Shown: one piece after another, positions 1-7,246 of the stretch
Position numbering within the stretch: position 1 is the first letter of the stretch
Layout: the number at the start of each line of letters is the position of its first letter
From: Candidatus Peregrinibacteria bacterium
GTDB lineage: Bacteria; Patescibacteriota; Gracilibacteria; UM-FILTER-43-11; JACRIE01
Direction: 5' to 3'
DNA: 35,055 bases
Assembly (NCBI GenBank): GCA_016220165.1
Contig: JACRIE010000005.1
Location: 1 to 35,055 of the forward strand
The notes under the pieces: generated by a model
Databases searched by the model: none
Seen by the model: the letters and a program-made list of their open reading frames with translations, nothing else
Told to the model about the DNA's origin: nothing
Translations under genes and position numbers: made by a program

Positions 1-84
1 CAGGTCGCAGAAGCCCGTATCATGGGATCGGCCCTCAACCGTATGAACGCCCTCGGGATGCCGGAAAGCTTCAGGGCGGCATAA
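1..84 (+). CDS. C-terminal end of an upstream gene (partial)
   Basis: The first 27 codons are open from base 1 and end at TAA (82-84). The visible peptide ends MNALGMPESFRAA. It is too short to assign to a family. It lies upstream of, and on the same strand as, the two secreted-protein genes, so it may belong to the same operon, but about 100 bases containing an AT-rich repeat separate them. Confidence 0.5.
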   Translation, partial: QVAEARIMGSALNRMNALGMPESFRAA

Positions 85-141
85 CGGAAAGCAGGGGTCG
101 GAACGTCATATTCCTAAAAAAATATTTGTGCAACAAAGCCG

Positions 142-180
142 TTACAAATTACAAATTACCAATTACCAATTACGCATTAT
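142..180. repeat. AT-rich word repeat (ttacaaatt/accaattacc type)
   Basis: Four near-copies of a short word of the form TTACAAA or TTACCAA run in tandem, ending at GCATTAT, just before the signal-peptide codons of the next gene. The same word style returns at about 3556-3580 before murD and, in a TACAAGC form, inside the glycosyltransferase gene at 29166-29194. The repeat is visible directly; its function is unknown. Confidence 0.6.
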
Positions 181-210
181 AAATCCATCACCATCGGCTT
201 CTTCCTACTC

Positions 211-2004
211 TTGCTTGTCGCTCTGATTCCGGCAACGGCGCGTGCCGCGGATCCGATCGATTATTCCTTTAAATATCAAGACCTCATTGGCGATTTTTGC
301 AATAAGCAAACCACTGAAAACAAGTGGAATATCTATAAAACCCAGTATTGCGACATGGAAAAAAATATGGAGGACGAGGTACTCAGGAGGGTCGCCAAAC
401 AATTGGGAGTCAAATGGTTTTTTGGAACGGTTCCGGACGTGCAGCTCCTGAAAGACATTATCAATGACAGAGCGATCGCGGTAAAAAAGCTCCCCCCTGC
501 GATTCAAAAAAAAGATCGCGCGGAATTAAGCGCGTTGGTCAATACCCTCTATCGGCAGGAACAAGTATTCCAATGGGAAAAGGACGCGCTTCTGGCGGAG
601 TTTAAAGGATCTGAAGTCTGGGCCAACGGTTCCTTGTTTGATAGCCCCTTCGATCTGGTAAGCGATCTGAATTTGATCGAAGTGGTGCTGTTCGGCTCCA
701 AGGCGGTTATCACGGGCCCGCGTGACGTTTACACGTGGCCGAAAAATGAGGACGAGAAAAAAGAACCAGCTCCGGCTGAAGAGCTCGCTTCCCGGGCGAA
801 TGTGGATGATACATACAGATCCAATACTCCCACTGAGCCAAATGGAAATAATGGGGACGCGGCACAGCCGCCCGCTCCTGATTGTATTCCTGACGCGGCA
901 CTGAGCCCCTCAGACACAAACGCTCCTAAGAACGGTACGGACAATCCGTCATTGGAAACGCAGGAGCCGCCCGTTCTTTCTCTGAGCTGCGTCGAACACA
1001 ACGGGCTTACTTTTAAACCATTTCAGCCCGCCACGCCAAGCGCTAGCCCTCTTGACAAAGAGGGTTTGGGAGATTTGTCCCCCTCTGACCAGCAGTGTCC
1101 CCCCGGCTCTCATCCGCGCGACTCCGGAAGCGCCTCTAGCCACCCTGAGAAGGGGGATACAGGGGGTTTCCCCCCTCCCCCCTCCCCCCCGATCGAAAAA
1201 AATATCAGCGGCTCGTTACCAGTGCTCGGAATCAATCCGCGTCCGAACTGTCCTCCTCCCGGCATGGAAATCGAAGTGAATATAAAAGGATCCGTTCAGA
1301 AAACATGTATTGATTGGCTCCCCTGCGCTAATTTTAATGACACGCGCCGTTGGCTGCGAAATAATCTGGGTGTCGATGAAAAAACCGCCGATGCCGTCGA
1401 GGCCGCCTTTTGCGTCACTGTGGAAAAAGTGAACAATCCGGAAACCACGTACCCGCGTGACGAAAGTTGTATCGCTTGTCGCATCGAGCACATCAACGAC
1501 ACTCTGAATAAAATTCACGACCAGAACGTGTCGCCGCTCGTCAATACCACCATGGCGTTCGCTCTCAGCAACAAGTTCGGGATGAATGTTTATTTCAATC
1601 TGACCGTCGCGGTAAAAAATCTTTTCCATGTCGTGTATCCGGGAAAGATCCCCGAGGCTCAGACATTTGAGAATCTGGTAGCCAAGGCTCAGCAAGATGC
1701 CGCGGGGAAAAAGGATCCCGCCCAACAGGGGCCGCCCCCCATCATCAATACGGCGGACGCCGCCATGAGCCTGGAGGAAGTGCTCACGGCGACACAGCGC
1801 ATGCGGGAAAAACAACAAGCCGAGTTCAAAGACAAGATTCAGGCGATTCGATTCGGAAACGACACGGCAGGCCAGGCCGGCTACTGGAAAACAGTGGAGC
1901 CGGCTCTTCAGGCGCTGAAAAAAAGTTTCGCAGGGCTGAATCAGCGATTACTGAGTGTTGCCAGCTCCCTTAAATTTAAAGAAAAAGAGAAGTGCGAAAA
2001 TTAA
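211..2004 (+). CDS. Secreted protein of unknown family, Pro/Ser-rich centre
   Basis: About 600 residues, no recognised family. The first conventional start (TTG, 211) gives a signal peptide that is too short. The same frame is open back to 118, and the codons from 181 encode KSITIGFFLLLLVALIPATARA followed by AD, a normal Sec signal peptide with an A-R-A cleavage site. No ATG, GTG or TTG lies in frame between 118 and 211, so the true start is unresolved. An N-terminal domain covers roughly residues 20-190. A low-complexity stretch follows at about 190-350, rich in Pro, Ser, Asp and Gly, part of it encoded by palindromic repeats. A Cys-containing C-terminal domain follows, with CPPPG near 347 and CIAC near 420. 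The gene overlaps the next one by 13 bases. Export is likely; any role in a pilus or secretion system is a guess from the neighbouring secreted protein. Confidence 0.7.
   Translation: MLVALIPATARAADPIDYSFKYQDLIGDFCNKQTTENKWNIYKTQYCDMEKNMEDEVLRRVAKQLGVKWFFGTVPDVQLLKDIINDRAIAVKKLPPAIQKKDRAELSALVNTLYRQEQVFQWEKDALLAEFKGSEVWANGSLFDSPFDLVSDLNLIEVVLFGSKAVITGPRDVYTWPKNEDEKKEPAPAEELASRANVDDTYRSNTPTEPNGNNGDAAQPPAPDCIPDAALSPSDTNAPKNGTDNPSLETQEPPVLSLSCVEHNGLTFKPFQPATPSASPLDKEGLGDLSPSDQQCPPGSHPRDSGSASSHPEKGDTGGFPPPPSPPIEKNISGSLPVLGINPRPNCPPPGMEIEVNIKGSVQKTCIDWLPCANFNDTRRWLRNNLGVDEKTADAVEAAFCVTVEKVNNPETTYPRDESCIACRIEHINDTLNKIHDQNVSPLVNTTMAFALSNKFGMNVYFNLTVAVKNLFHVVYPGKIPEAQTFENLVAKAQQDAAGKKDPAQQGPPPIINTADAAMSLEEVLTATQRMREKQQAEFKDKIQAIRFGNDTAGQAGYWKTVEPALQALKKSFAGLNQRLLSVASSLKFKEKEKCEN
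1047..1078 (+). repeat. In-frame palindromic element, family B, copy 1
   Basis: The stem CCCTCTT / AAGAGGG flanks the loop GACA (1047-1064) and is followed by GGGAGATTTGTC. The stem differs from the copies in transketolase and the MFS gene, but the changed bases are compensated on both arms, so pairing is kept. It is translated as PLDKEGLGDL. A second G/C-rich run with GGGGGATAC and a long C tract follows at about 1141-1190. Confidence 0.7.
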
Positions 2005-3176
2005 ACCATAAAATCGTCGGCTTATCGCTCATTAGTTTACTGGTTACGGCCTGGTTACAGCTTGCCGTGCCCACGGCTCACGCCATTTATTCCCCCGTGC
2101 TTTATAAACATGTTCAGCTGGCCAAAACACATCTTAAGGCATCCCGCGTCAAAAATGGCGCGGGCACGGCCGCCAATGCCTGGGATAAGTGGCGGAAACA
2201 TGTAGATCAACAAGCTAAGAGTGATCCGTGGTATGCGCGGGTTTCTCCTCCTAATTTTGTCGATGCGGTCGCTACGATTAAGGGCGATATATCATTAGCA
2301 TTGGAAGATGCGGTTGCCTCATTTCAAAATCTTTTTGGTTTTGCCGTAGGAAGTTCTATTTCCGCATGTATTCGAAACGATATTTATGAAATGGAAGATA
2401 CGGCCGTCGCGGTGGGCGACGAAATGGTGCGGACAGGAATCCTATTCGATGACGCGAATTATATCCTTCTAAAACAAGACTATGTCCAATTGCGATACGA
2501 CATCAATTTTCTAAGGAACAATTTTGATGACGAAAAAAATCTTTTTCCGGACGGCGGGGAAAATTATTACTTAAGCGGTCAATGCCCCGCGCAGGAGTGG
2601 AATAAAGCCATAGAATCATTCATCAAAGATTTCGATTATTTCGTCCAGTCCATTGAAAACGTGGGCAGCGGCGACGCGTGGGGTAGTATCTTGGAAATGG
2701 CGGAAAAACGTGGAAAAAGACAGGGCGAGGATTGGATTAAGAAGAATCAGCTCAAAGTCACTCTCGGCGGCGAAAATGGAGCTAGTGATAAGAGTCTGAT
2801 CAAAGACGCCGTCGGACTCGGGGCGCAATTCAGCGTGTTTTGGGATAAACTCAAATCACTGACACCTCTGGATAGCGCTATCACCGCGGTTGAAGGAGTT
2901 TATCAGGATACGACTGAATGGCTTACAAAGCTGAAAAGCGGCTTGTCGGATCGGGACAAAGAATTGGCGCGGATAAAAACAGCTCTCCAGTATCAGCTTA
3001 GATTCCAAGGTACCATCGAAAATTCCCTCATCGATTTCGACAAAGTTCTCGCGGAGATGGAAGGAGAAATTAAAAACACTTACAGTGGACAAAATGCCGG
3101 TTTGCAAAAACTTATAGAACAAATGTCCGCTCTGGAAAAAGGTTTTTGCAAAAATCGTGCTCCGGAATCTTCGTAA
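1992..3176 (+). CDS. Secreted alpha-helical protein of unknown family
   Basis: 394 residues, not recognised. The GTG start at 1992 overlaps the previous gene by 13 bases and has a purine-rich GAAAAAGAGAA stretch just upstream, which suggests translational coupling. Residues 1-32 form a clear signal peptide: a basic N-terminus (MRKLNHK), a hydrophobic core, and a likely cleavage after PTAHA. The mature protein is predicted to be mostly helical, with long charged stretches near the C-terminus (about 300-385) that could form a coiled coil. Only a few Cys are present. With the preceding gene it forms a pair of exported proteins, so a joint cell-surface or secretion role is plausible but unproven. 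Confidence 0.75.
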   Translation: MRKLNHKIVGLSLISLLVTAWLQLAVPTAHAIYSPVLYKHVQLAKTHLKASRVKNGAGTAANAWDKWRKHVDQQAKSDPWYARVSPPNFVDAVATIKGDISLALEDAVASFQNLFGFAVGSSISACIRNDIYEMEDTAVAVGDEMVRTGILFDDANYILLKQDYVQLRYDINFLRNNFDDEKNLFPDGGENYYLSGQCPAQEWNKAIESFIKDFDYFVQSIENVGSGDAWGSILEMAEKRGKRQGEDWIKKNQLKVTLGGENGASDKSLIKDAVGLGAQFSVFWDKLKSLTPLDSAITAVEGVYQDTTEWLTKLKSGLSDRDKELARIKTALQYQLRFQGTIENSLIDFDKVLAEMEGEIKNTYSGQNAGLQKLIEQMSALEKGFCKNRAPESS

Positions 3177-3187
3177 TACATGCCAAA

Positions 3188-3211
3188 ATCCCCCGGCTGA
3201 TTTGGGGGGAT
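3188..3211 (+). terminator. Possible terminator after the secreted-protein pair
   Basis: A perfect 7-bp stem ATCCCCC (3188-3194) / GGGGGAT (3205-3211) with a 10-base loop lies 12 bases after the stop codon. A T-rich stretch (CTTTTCCTTTTTG) starts a few bases later. It also resembles the family B repeats, so it could be a repeat acting as a terminator. Confidence 0.45.
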
Positions 3212-3253
3212 CTTGGCTTTTCCTTTTTGTTTCAGGACATGATAGCAGGGGTA

Positions 3254-3424
3254 CTATGGGCTTCCTTGCTCCAGGAAAGCCAGGAGGGCGCTTTCGCGAA
3301 TGCGGTAAATCCGACCTAATTTTATTCCTTTCAATCGTCCTGATTTAATATACTTAAGGACTGTCAGGGGATGGATTTGAAGGAGTTTTGCCACTTGTTC
3401 CGTGGTATAAATCTTCTCTTCCAC
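3254..3424 (-). CDS. Small excisionase/MerR-type HTH DNA-binding protein
   Basis: 56 residues from a GTG start (3424) to TAG. A TAA lies two codons upstream of the GTG, which fixes the start region. The sequence opens EEKIYTTEQVAKLLQIHP and continues TVLKYIKSGRLKGIKLG, then a beta wing RIYRIRESALLAFLEQ. This is the pattern of the excisionase-family helix-turn-helix domain (helix_turn_helix_17 type): helix 1 TTEQVAKLL, recognition helix HPLTVLKYIKSGRL and a short wing. It lies antisense between a secreted-protein gene and murD, with no integrase or recombinase visible. A nested inverted repeat lies 21 bases upstream of its start and may be its operator. Function beyond DNA binding is unknown. 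Confidence 0.75.
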   Translation of the reverse strand: MEEKIYTTEQVAKLLQIHPLTVLKYIKSGRLKGIKLGRIYRIRESALLAFLEQGSP

Positions 3425-3444
3425 TATTTATTTTTGTTTAATTT

Positions 3445-3478
3445 TGTTAAGCGTTGTTATATTTAACATTGCTTAACA
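3445..3478 (-). promoter_or_regulatory. Nested inverted repeat, operator candidate
   Basis: The outer arms TGTTAAGC (3445-3452) and GCTTAACA (3471-3478) are perfect inverted copies. Inside them a second pair, TGTTA (3455-3459) and TAACA (3464-3468), is also inverted. All share a GTTAA core. The site is upstream of the small HTH gene, in a very AT-rich 170-base stretch that also leads into murD on the other strand. An operator for the HTH protein is an inference. Confidence 0.5.
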
Positions 3479-3598
3479 GTATTTAATATAAATATATATC
3501 AAAAAGCAATATTCAACTATATCTAATTATATTTTAGTATACTTTACGTTCGCTAGTTACCAGTTACAAATTACCAGTTTCGAGTTTATAATAATTTT

Positions 3599-4954
3599 AT
3601 GAATCTTTCTTTAAAAGAACCCATCGCCATTCTCGGTTTCGGCGTCGAAGGCCAGTCCGCATTCGCCTTTTTAAAGGCACAGGGGCTCAAAGACATAACG
3701 ATCTGCGACAAAAATTCTAATTTAAAAGCCCCCCTCTCTAAGTTTAGAGAGGGAGGTGCGGAGGGTGAGTTTGGCCCTCATTACCTCAAAGATCTCAGCC
3801 GCTTCAAAACGATCATCCGGAGTCCCGGAGTCCCCTTTCACACGCCCGAGATCCAGACAGCGATCCGCTTGGGCGCTCACGTTACGTCCATGACATGGTT
3901 GACCATGAAAATGGCCGCGGACCGCACCACGGCCATCACGGGCAGCAACGGAAAAACGACCACCACCGCGCTCACGGCCGAAATCCTGAGGCGTTATTAC
4001 GGCAAGCGGCTCATCGTGGGCGGCAACGACCGGACGCCCATCCTCACCGAGGCCTTGCATCGGCCCGCAGACCCCATCCTCATCGAGGCGTCGAGTTTTC
4101 AATTCATCGACCTCACGATTTCGCCTTACATTTCCGCAGTTCTCAACATCACGCCCAATCACCTGGATTGGCACGCGAATGTCGAAGAATACGTCCAGGC
4201 CAAAAACAATCTCATCAAACACCAAAAGAAAGAGGATTGGGCGATCTTGAACATGGAAGACGAGAACACGGCCCGTCTGGCCGAGGAAGTCCACTCTCAA
4301 TTGTTCACGTTGGGGCAGTCCATGGGCGACAACTGGGCGATCTGGAAAAAGGATCAGCTCGTGGTCTGCTTCGACGCCAAGGTCGAAACGCTCCTCACGA
4401 AAAAAGAATTGCAGGTCAAAACACACCCAATCAACTTTCTCTGCGCCGCGGCCATCGGTGTGCTCCATCAGATGCCGCTGGACGAGATCCGCCTCGCCAT
4501 GATCAATTTCAAGGGCGTGGAGCATCGCCTCGAATTCATCCGCGAGGTCAGCGGGATTCATTTTTACAACGATTCTTCGTGCACCACTCCCGAGTCCGTC
4601 TTGGTGGCCATCCAAACCTTCGCGCCGGAGCACTTGATTCTCATGCTCGGCGGCAGCAGCAAAAAAGCGGACTTCACCGAATTGGCCCAGACGATTGTCG
4701 ACAAAAAAATTCGTGTTTATCTTTATGGCCACGAGGGTGCTCAGATCCAAAAAACGCTCTCAAAACTAGGTGGAGGTAATCTCATTTTAGCCTACAATCA
4801 AACTAGGGACTTTAGACAAATTGTCCAGGATGTCCACAAGAAGGCAAAGCCGCAAGACTCCATCGTCCTCTCCCCCGCCTGCGCCAGCTTCGACATGTTC
4901 AAAAACGCCAAAGAGCGCGGAAAATTATTCAACGAGATCGTAAAAGAATTATAA
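3599..4954 (+). CDS. murD: UDP-N-acetylmuramoylalanine--D-glutamate ligase
   Basis: MurD adds D-Glu to UDP-MurNAc-L-Ala in cytoplasmic peptidoglycan precursor synthesis. 451 residues, slightly longer than the usual ~440. An N-terminal Rossmann-like domain (AILGFGVEGQS, 10-20; RSPGVPF, 74-80) leads to the ATP P-loop TGSNGKTTTT (114-123). EASSFQF follows at 163-169, then LNITPNHLDWH (182-192), and QAKNN (200-204) containing the candidate carbamylated Lys. The C-terminal domain has HRLEF (309-313) and LSPACASFDMFKNAKERG (424-441). Two oddities: residues about 43-58 are encoded by an in-frame palindromic repeat, and the usual NDSKAT motif reads NDSSCTT (324-330), so its Lys is absent. The ATG follows an AT-rich repeat with no clear Shine-Dalgarno. 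The next gene is transketolase, 56 bases downstream. Confidence 0.93.
   Translation: MNLSLKEPIAILGFGVEGQSAFAFLKAQGLKDITICDKNSNLKAPLSKFREGGAEGEFGPHYLKDLSRFKTIIRSPGVPFHTPEIQTAIRLGAHVTSMTWLTMKMAADRTTAITGSNGKTTTTALTAEILRRYYGKRLIVGGNDRTPILTEALHRPADPILIEASSFQFIDLTISPYISAVLNITPNHLDWHANVEEYVQAKNNLIKHQKKEDWAILNMEDENTARLAEEVHSQLFTLGQSMGDNWAIWKKDQLVVCFDAKVETLLTKKELQVKTHPINFLCAAAIGVLHQMPLDEIRLAMINFKGVEHRLEFIREVSGIHFYNDSSCTTPESVLVAIQTFAPEHLILMLGGSSKKADFTELAQTIVDKKIRVYLYGHEGAQIQKTLSKLGGGNLILAYNQTRDFRQIVQDVHKKAKPQDSIVLSPACASFDMFKNAKERGKLFNEIVKEL
3728..3772 (+). repeat. In-frame palindromic element, family A, in murD
   Basis: Perfect 10-bp arms CCCTCTCTAA (3732-3741) and TTAGAGAGGG (3744-3753) with a 2-base loop are followed by a G-rich tail ending GGGTGAGTTT. 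Translation gives PLSKFREGGAEGEF, inserted in the N-terminal UDP-binding domain. A second copy with the same stem and tail, in the same frame, is in the glycosyltransferase at 29357-29395. Confidence 0.8.
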
Positions 4955-4968
4955 GGTATTATAATTTT

Positions 4969-4992
4969 GTCCCAAAGGGACCCCTTCGGGGT
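4969..4992 (+). promoter_or_regulatory. Two overlapping hairpins before transketolase
   Basis: GTCCC-AAA-GGGAC (4969-4981) and ACCCC-TTC-GGGGT (4980-4992) share two bases, so they cannot both form completely. The second contains the stable CUUCGG motif. No T run follows, so a simple terminator is unlikely. A related CCCCTTCGGGG core occurs upstream of ribBA (about 13702-13713), so this may be another dispersed repeat rather than an attenuator. Confidence 0.4.
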
Positions 4993-5010
4993 AATAATTA
5001 ATAAAGAATA

Positions 5011-7065
5011 ATGAATAATTTAGATAAATTGTGCATCAATACCCTCCGCTGTCTCTCGATCGACATGGTGCAAAAAGCGAACTCCGGTCACCCCGGCCTT
5101 CCTCTTGGCGCCGCGCCCATGGCGTACACGTTATGGACGCGCCATCTTCGGCATAACCCAAAAAATCCACATTGGTTCAATCGTGATCGTTTCGTGCTGT
5201 CCGCGGGTCACGGCTCAGCGTTGCTCTACAGTCTTCTTCATCTCACGGGCTACGATCTGTCGCTCGACGATCTCAGGCGATTCCGCCAGTGGGGGAGTCG
5301 CACGCCTGGTCATCCGGAATACGGCCACACAGCTGGTGTCGAAACCACCACGGGCCCCTTGGGTCAGGGCATCAGCACCGCGGTCGGCATGGCTATGGCG
5401 GAGAAGCATCTGGCCGCTGTCTTTAATCCCCCTCTTGGAAAGGAGGGTCTAATAAGCCCCCTTGATAAAGGGGGAGGCCGTAGGCCGGGGGATTTGGGTG
5501 GGGAGTTTCTTTCTTACCGCATTTACGTCCTCGCTTCCGACGGCGACATGATGGAAGGAATTTCCTCCGAAGCCTCTTCGCTCGCTGGGCACCTCCGGCT
5601 TGACAACCTCATCGTGCTCTACGATGACAACCGAATCTCCATCGAAGGCCGCACGGACATCACTTTTACCGAGGATGTGGGCAAACGATTCGAGGCGTAT
5701 GGATGGCACGTGCAAAACATACAGGATGGTCAGGACATCGACGCGATCGATCAGGCCATTCAAACGGCGAAAAAGTTCAAAGGCGCGCCTCATCTCATTA
5801 AAATCCGAACGTTCATCGGAGAGGGGAGTCCTCACAAACGCGATACCTCCGCGGCGCACGGATCACCCTTGGGTGAAGAGGAAGTGCGGCTTACGAAACA
5901 GAATTTAGGCTGGGATCCAAACAAATTTTTCTACATTCCCGAAGAGTCCAAGCGCGTATTCTCTCAGGCGATCGTTGCGGGTAAAAAAGCCGAAGCCGAA
6001 TGGAACGAGCGCCTCAAAAAATTTAAAAAAACGCGCCCTGATCTCTATAAAAAATGGGAGGCGTACACTCAAAAACAATTACCAAAAGACTGGTCCGAAA
6101 TCCTGCCTCAATTCAAAGCGGGTGAAAAGATCGCCACGCGCAAAGCGTCACAAAAAACACTCAACGCGCTCGCGCCGCACATCCCCTTCCTCATCGGCGG
6201 CTCCGCGGATTTGTCCGAAAGCAACCTCACGACTCTTGAGGGCATGGGCGATCTTCAGCCCGGTCACTACGACGGCCGCAACTTGCATTTCGGCGTGCGC
6301 GAGCACGCCATGATGGCGGCCGTGAATGGGATGGCGCTTTCGCAGTGTCTCATTCCCTACGGCGCGACTTTTCTCATCTTCACCGATTACTGCAAGCCCG
6401 CGCTTCGCCTCGCCGCGCTCATGGGAATTCAATCCATCGCCGTCATGACGCACGATAGCATCGGCCTGGGCGAGGACGGCCCCACGCATCAGAGTGTGGA
6501 ACAGCTCTCCGGCCTCCGCGCGATTCCGAACCTCGCTCTGATCCGTCCGGCCGACGCGCAGGAGACCGCCGAAGCCTGGCGCGCCGCGCTCGAAAATAAA
6601 ACCGGCCCCACCGTTCTCGCGCTCACGCGCCAGACGCTGCCCACATTGGATCGCTCGATTTATCCATCCGCTTTTCAGCTCCACAAAGGCGCTTACGTGA
6701 TGAAGGATTTTGGATCGTCACCCTCATTCCTTCTCATCGCCACCGGCTCCGAGGTCAGTCTGGCTCTGGACGCAGCTTCAATTTTATCCGAAGACGGCGT
6801 CAGTGTCCGCGTGGTCAATATGCCCAGCATGGAGCTTTTTGAAAAACAGTCTCAAACATACCGCGATTCTGTCCTGCCGCCATCCGTTCAAAAACGGGTC
6901 GCCATCGAAATGGCAAGCCCTATGGGTTGGCATAAATATATTGGTAGCAATGGCCTCATGATCGGCATAGAAGGTTTTGGCGCGTCCGCTCCGGCTGAAA
7001 AATTATTCGAGGAGTTTGGGTTTACCCCTGAAAAGGTTGTACAAAAAATAAAAAAGTGGTTATAA
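5011..7065 (+). CDS. tkt: Transketolase
   Basis: Thiamine-diphosphate enzyme of the non-oxidative pentose phosphate pathway, moving C2 units between sugar phosphates. 684 residues, within the family range. Visible motifs: [12 protein letters not shown] (22-33), the TPP/Mg region [13 protein letters not shown] (176-188) with DDNRISIEG after it, HGSPLGEEE in the middle, [14 protein letters not shown] at the start of the pyrimidine-binding domain, and GVREHAM further on. The C-terminal domain has [14 protein letters not shown]. Residues about 140-166 (NPPLGKEG to LGGEF) interrupt the loop before the YVLASDGD strand and are encoded by tandem palindromic repeats; such an insert is not part of the normal family. 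The ATG sits in the word GAATAATGAATAAT with no clear Shine-Dalgarno. It probably works with the transaldolase-like and Pgi genes at 19980-21950. Confidence 0.95.
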   Translation: MNNLDKLCINTLRCLSIDMVQKANSGHPGLPLGAAPMAYTLWTRHLRHNPKNPHWFNRDRFVLSAGHGSALLYSLLHLTGYDLSLDDLRRFRQWGSRTPGHPEYGHTAGVETTTGPLGQGISTAVGMAMAEKHLAAVFNPPLGKEGLISPLDKGGGRRPGDLGGEFLSYRIYVLASDGDMMEGISSEASSLAGHLRLDNLIVLYDDNRISIEGRTDITFTEDVGKRFEAYGWHVQNIQDGQDIDAIDQAIQTAKKFKGAPHLIKIRTFIGEGSPHKRDTSAAHGSPLGEEEVRLTKQNLGWDPNKFFYIPEESKRVFSQAIVAGKKAEAEWNERLKKFKKTRPDLYKKWEAYTQKQLPKDWSEILPQFKAGEKIATRKASQKTLNALAPHIPFLIGGSADLSESNLTTLEGMGDLQPGHYDGRNLHFGVREHAMMAAVNGMALSQCLIPYGATFLIFTDYCKPALRLAALMGIQSIAVMTHDSIGLGEDGPTHQSVEQLSGLRAIPNLALIRPADAQETAEAWRAALENKTGPTVLALTRQTLPTLDRSIYPSAFQLHKGAYVMKDFGSSPSFLLIATGSEVSLALDAASILSEDGVSVRVVNMPSMELFEKQSQTYRDSVLPPSVQKRVAIEMASPMGWHKYIGSNGLMIGIEGFGASAPAEKLFEEFGFTPEKVVQKIKKWL
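5427..5506 (+). repeat. Tandem in-frame palindromic elements, family B, in tkt
   Basis: Two copies in a row. The first has an imperfect stem (CCCCCTCTTGG / AAGGAGGG). The second has the perfect stem CCCCCTT (5457-5463) / AAGGGGG (5468-5474) with loop GATA. It is followed by a small GGCC-GTA-GGCC palindrome and the tail GGGGGATTTGGG. The second copy reads [16 protein letters not shown], in the same frame as the MFS and first-gene copies. Confidence 0.8.
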
Positions 7066-7066
7066 T
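7037..7066 (+). promoter_or_regulatory. Sigma-70-like promoter for the 51-residue protein
   Basis: TTGTAC (7037-7042), an 18-base spacer and TATAAT (7061-7066), lying over the last codons of transketolase, 23 bases before the next ATG. Confidence 0.5.
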
Positions 7067-7089
7067 ATAAATCCACTGAATTTTATTTT

Positions 7090-7245
7090 ATGTCTGAAAA
7101 CATTTCTCCTGATGTTCCACAGGCAAAGATACTGGAAAAAGGCGGAAACGGGCCTGGAAGGGGATTGGTGGAAAGAATAAGAAGGGCCTTAAGAGAGCTG
7201 GCGGAAAGAGAGGCGCGTTTAATGCGGCCTCCTATAGCAGGCTAG
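7090..7245 (+). CDS. Small basic helical protein, unknown
   Basis: A 51-residue frame from ATG to TAG, starting MSENISPDVPQAKILEKGG. A Gly-rich hinge follows, then an Arg/Glu-rich amphipathic helix (RGLVERIRRALRELAEREAR) and a PP motif near the end. It is not recognised. Support comes from a good promoter directly upstream, a start context (TTTTATTTTATG) typical of this window, and an exact fit in the space between transketolase and the convergent murJ stop, one base apart. The high Arg/Glu helical content suggests a structured small protein rather than chance coding. Confidence 0.55.
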   Translation: MSENISPDVPQAKILEKGGNGPGRGLVERIRRALRELAEREARLMRPPIAG

Positions 7246-7246
7246 C

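Noticed and set aside
3157-3348. A 63-codon open frame on the plus strand after the second secreted protein
   Set aside because: It covers the terminator-like hairpin and lies antisense to the better supported HTH gene; its peptide has no family features.
3722-4750. A long open frame (342 codons) antisense to murD
   Set aside because: It is a by-product of G/C-rich codon use in murD; the sense strand has all MurD motifs and the antisense product has none.
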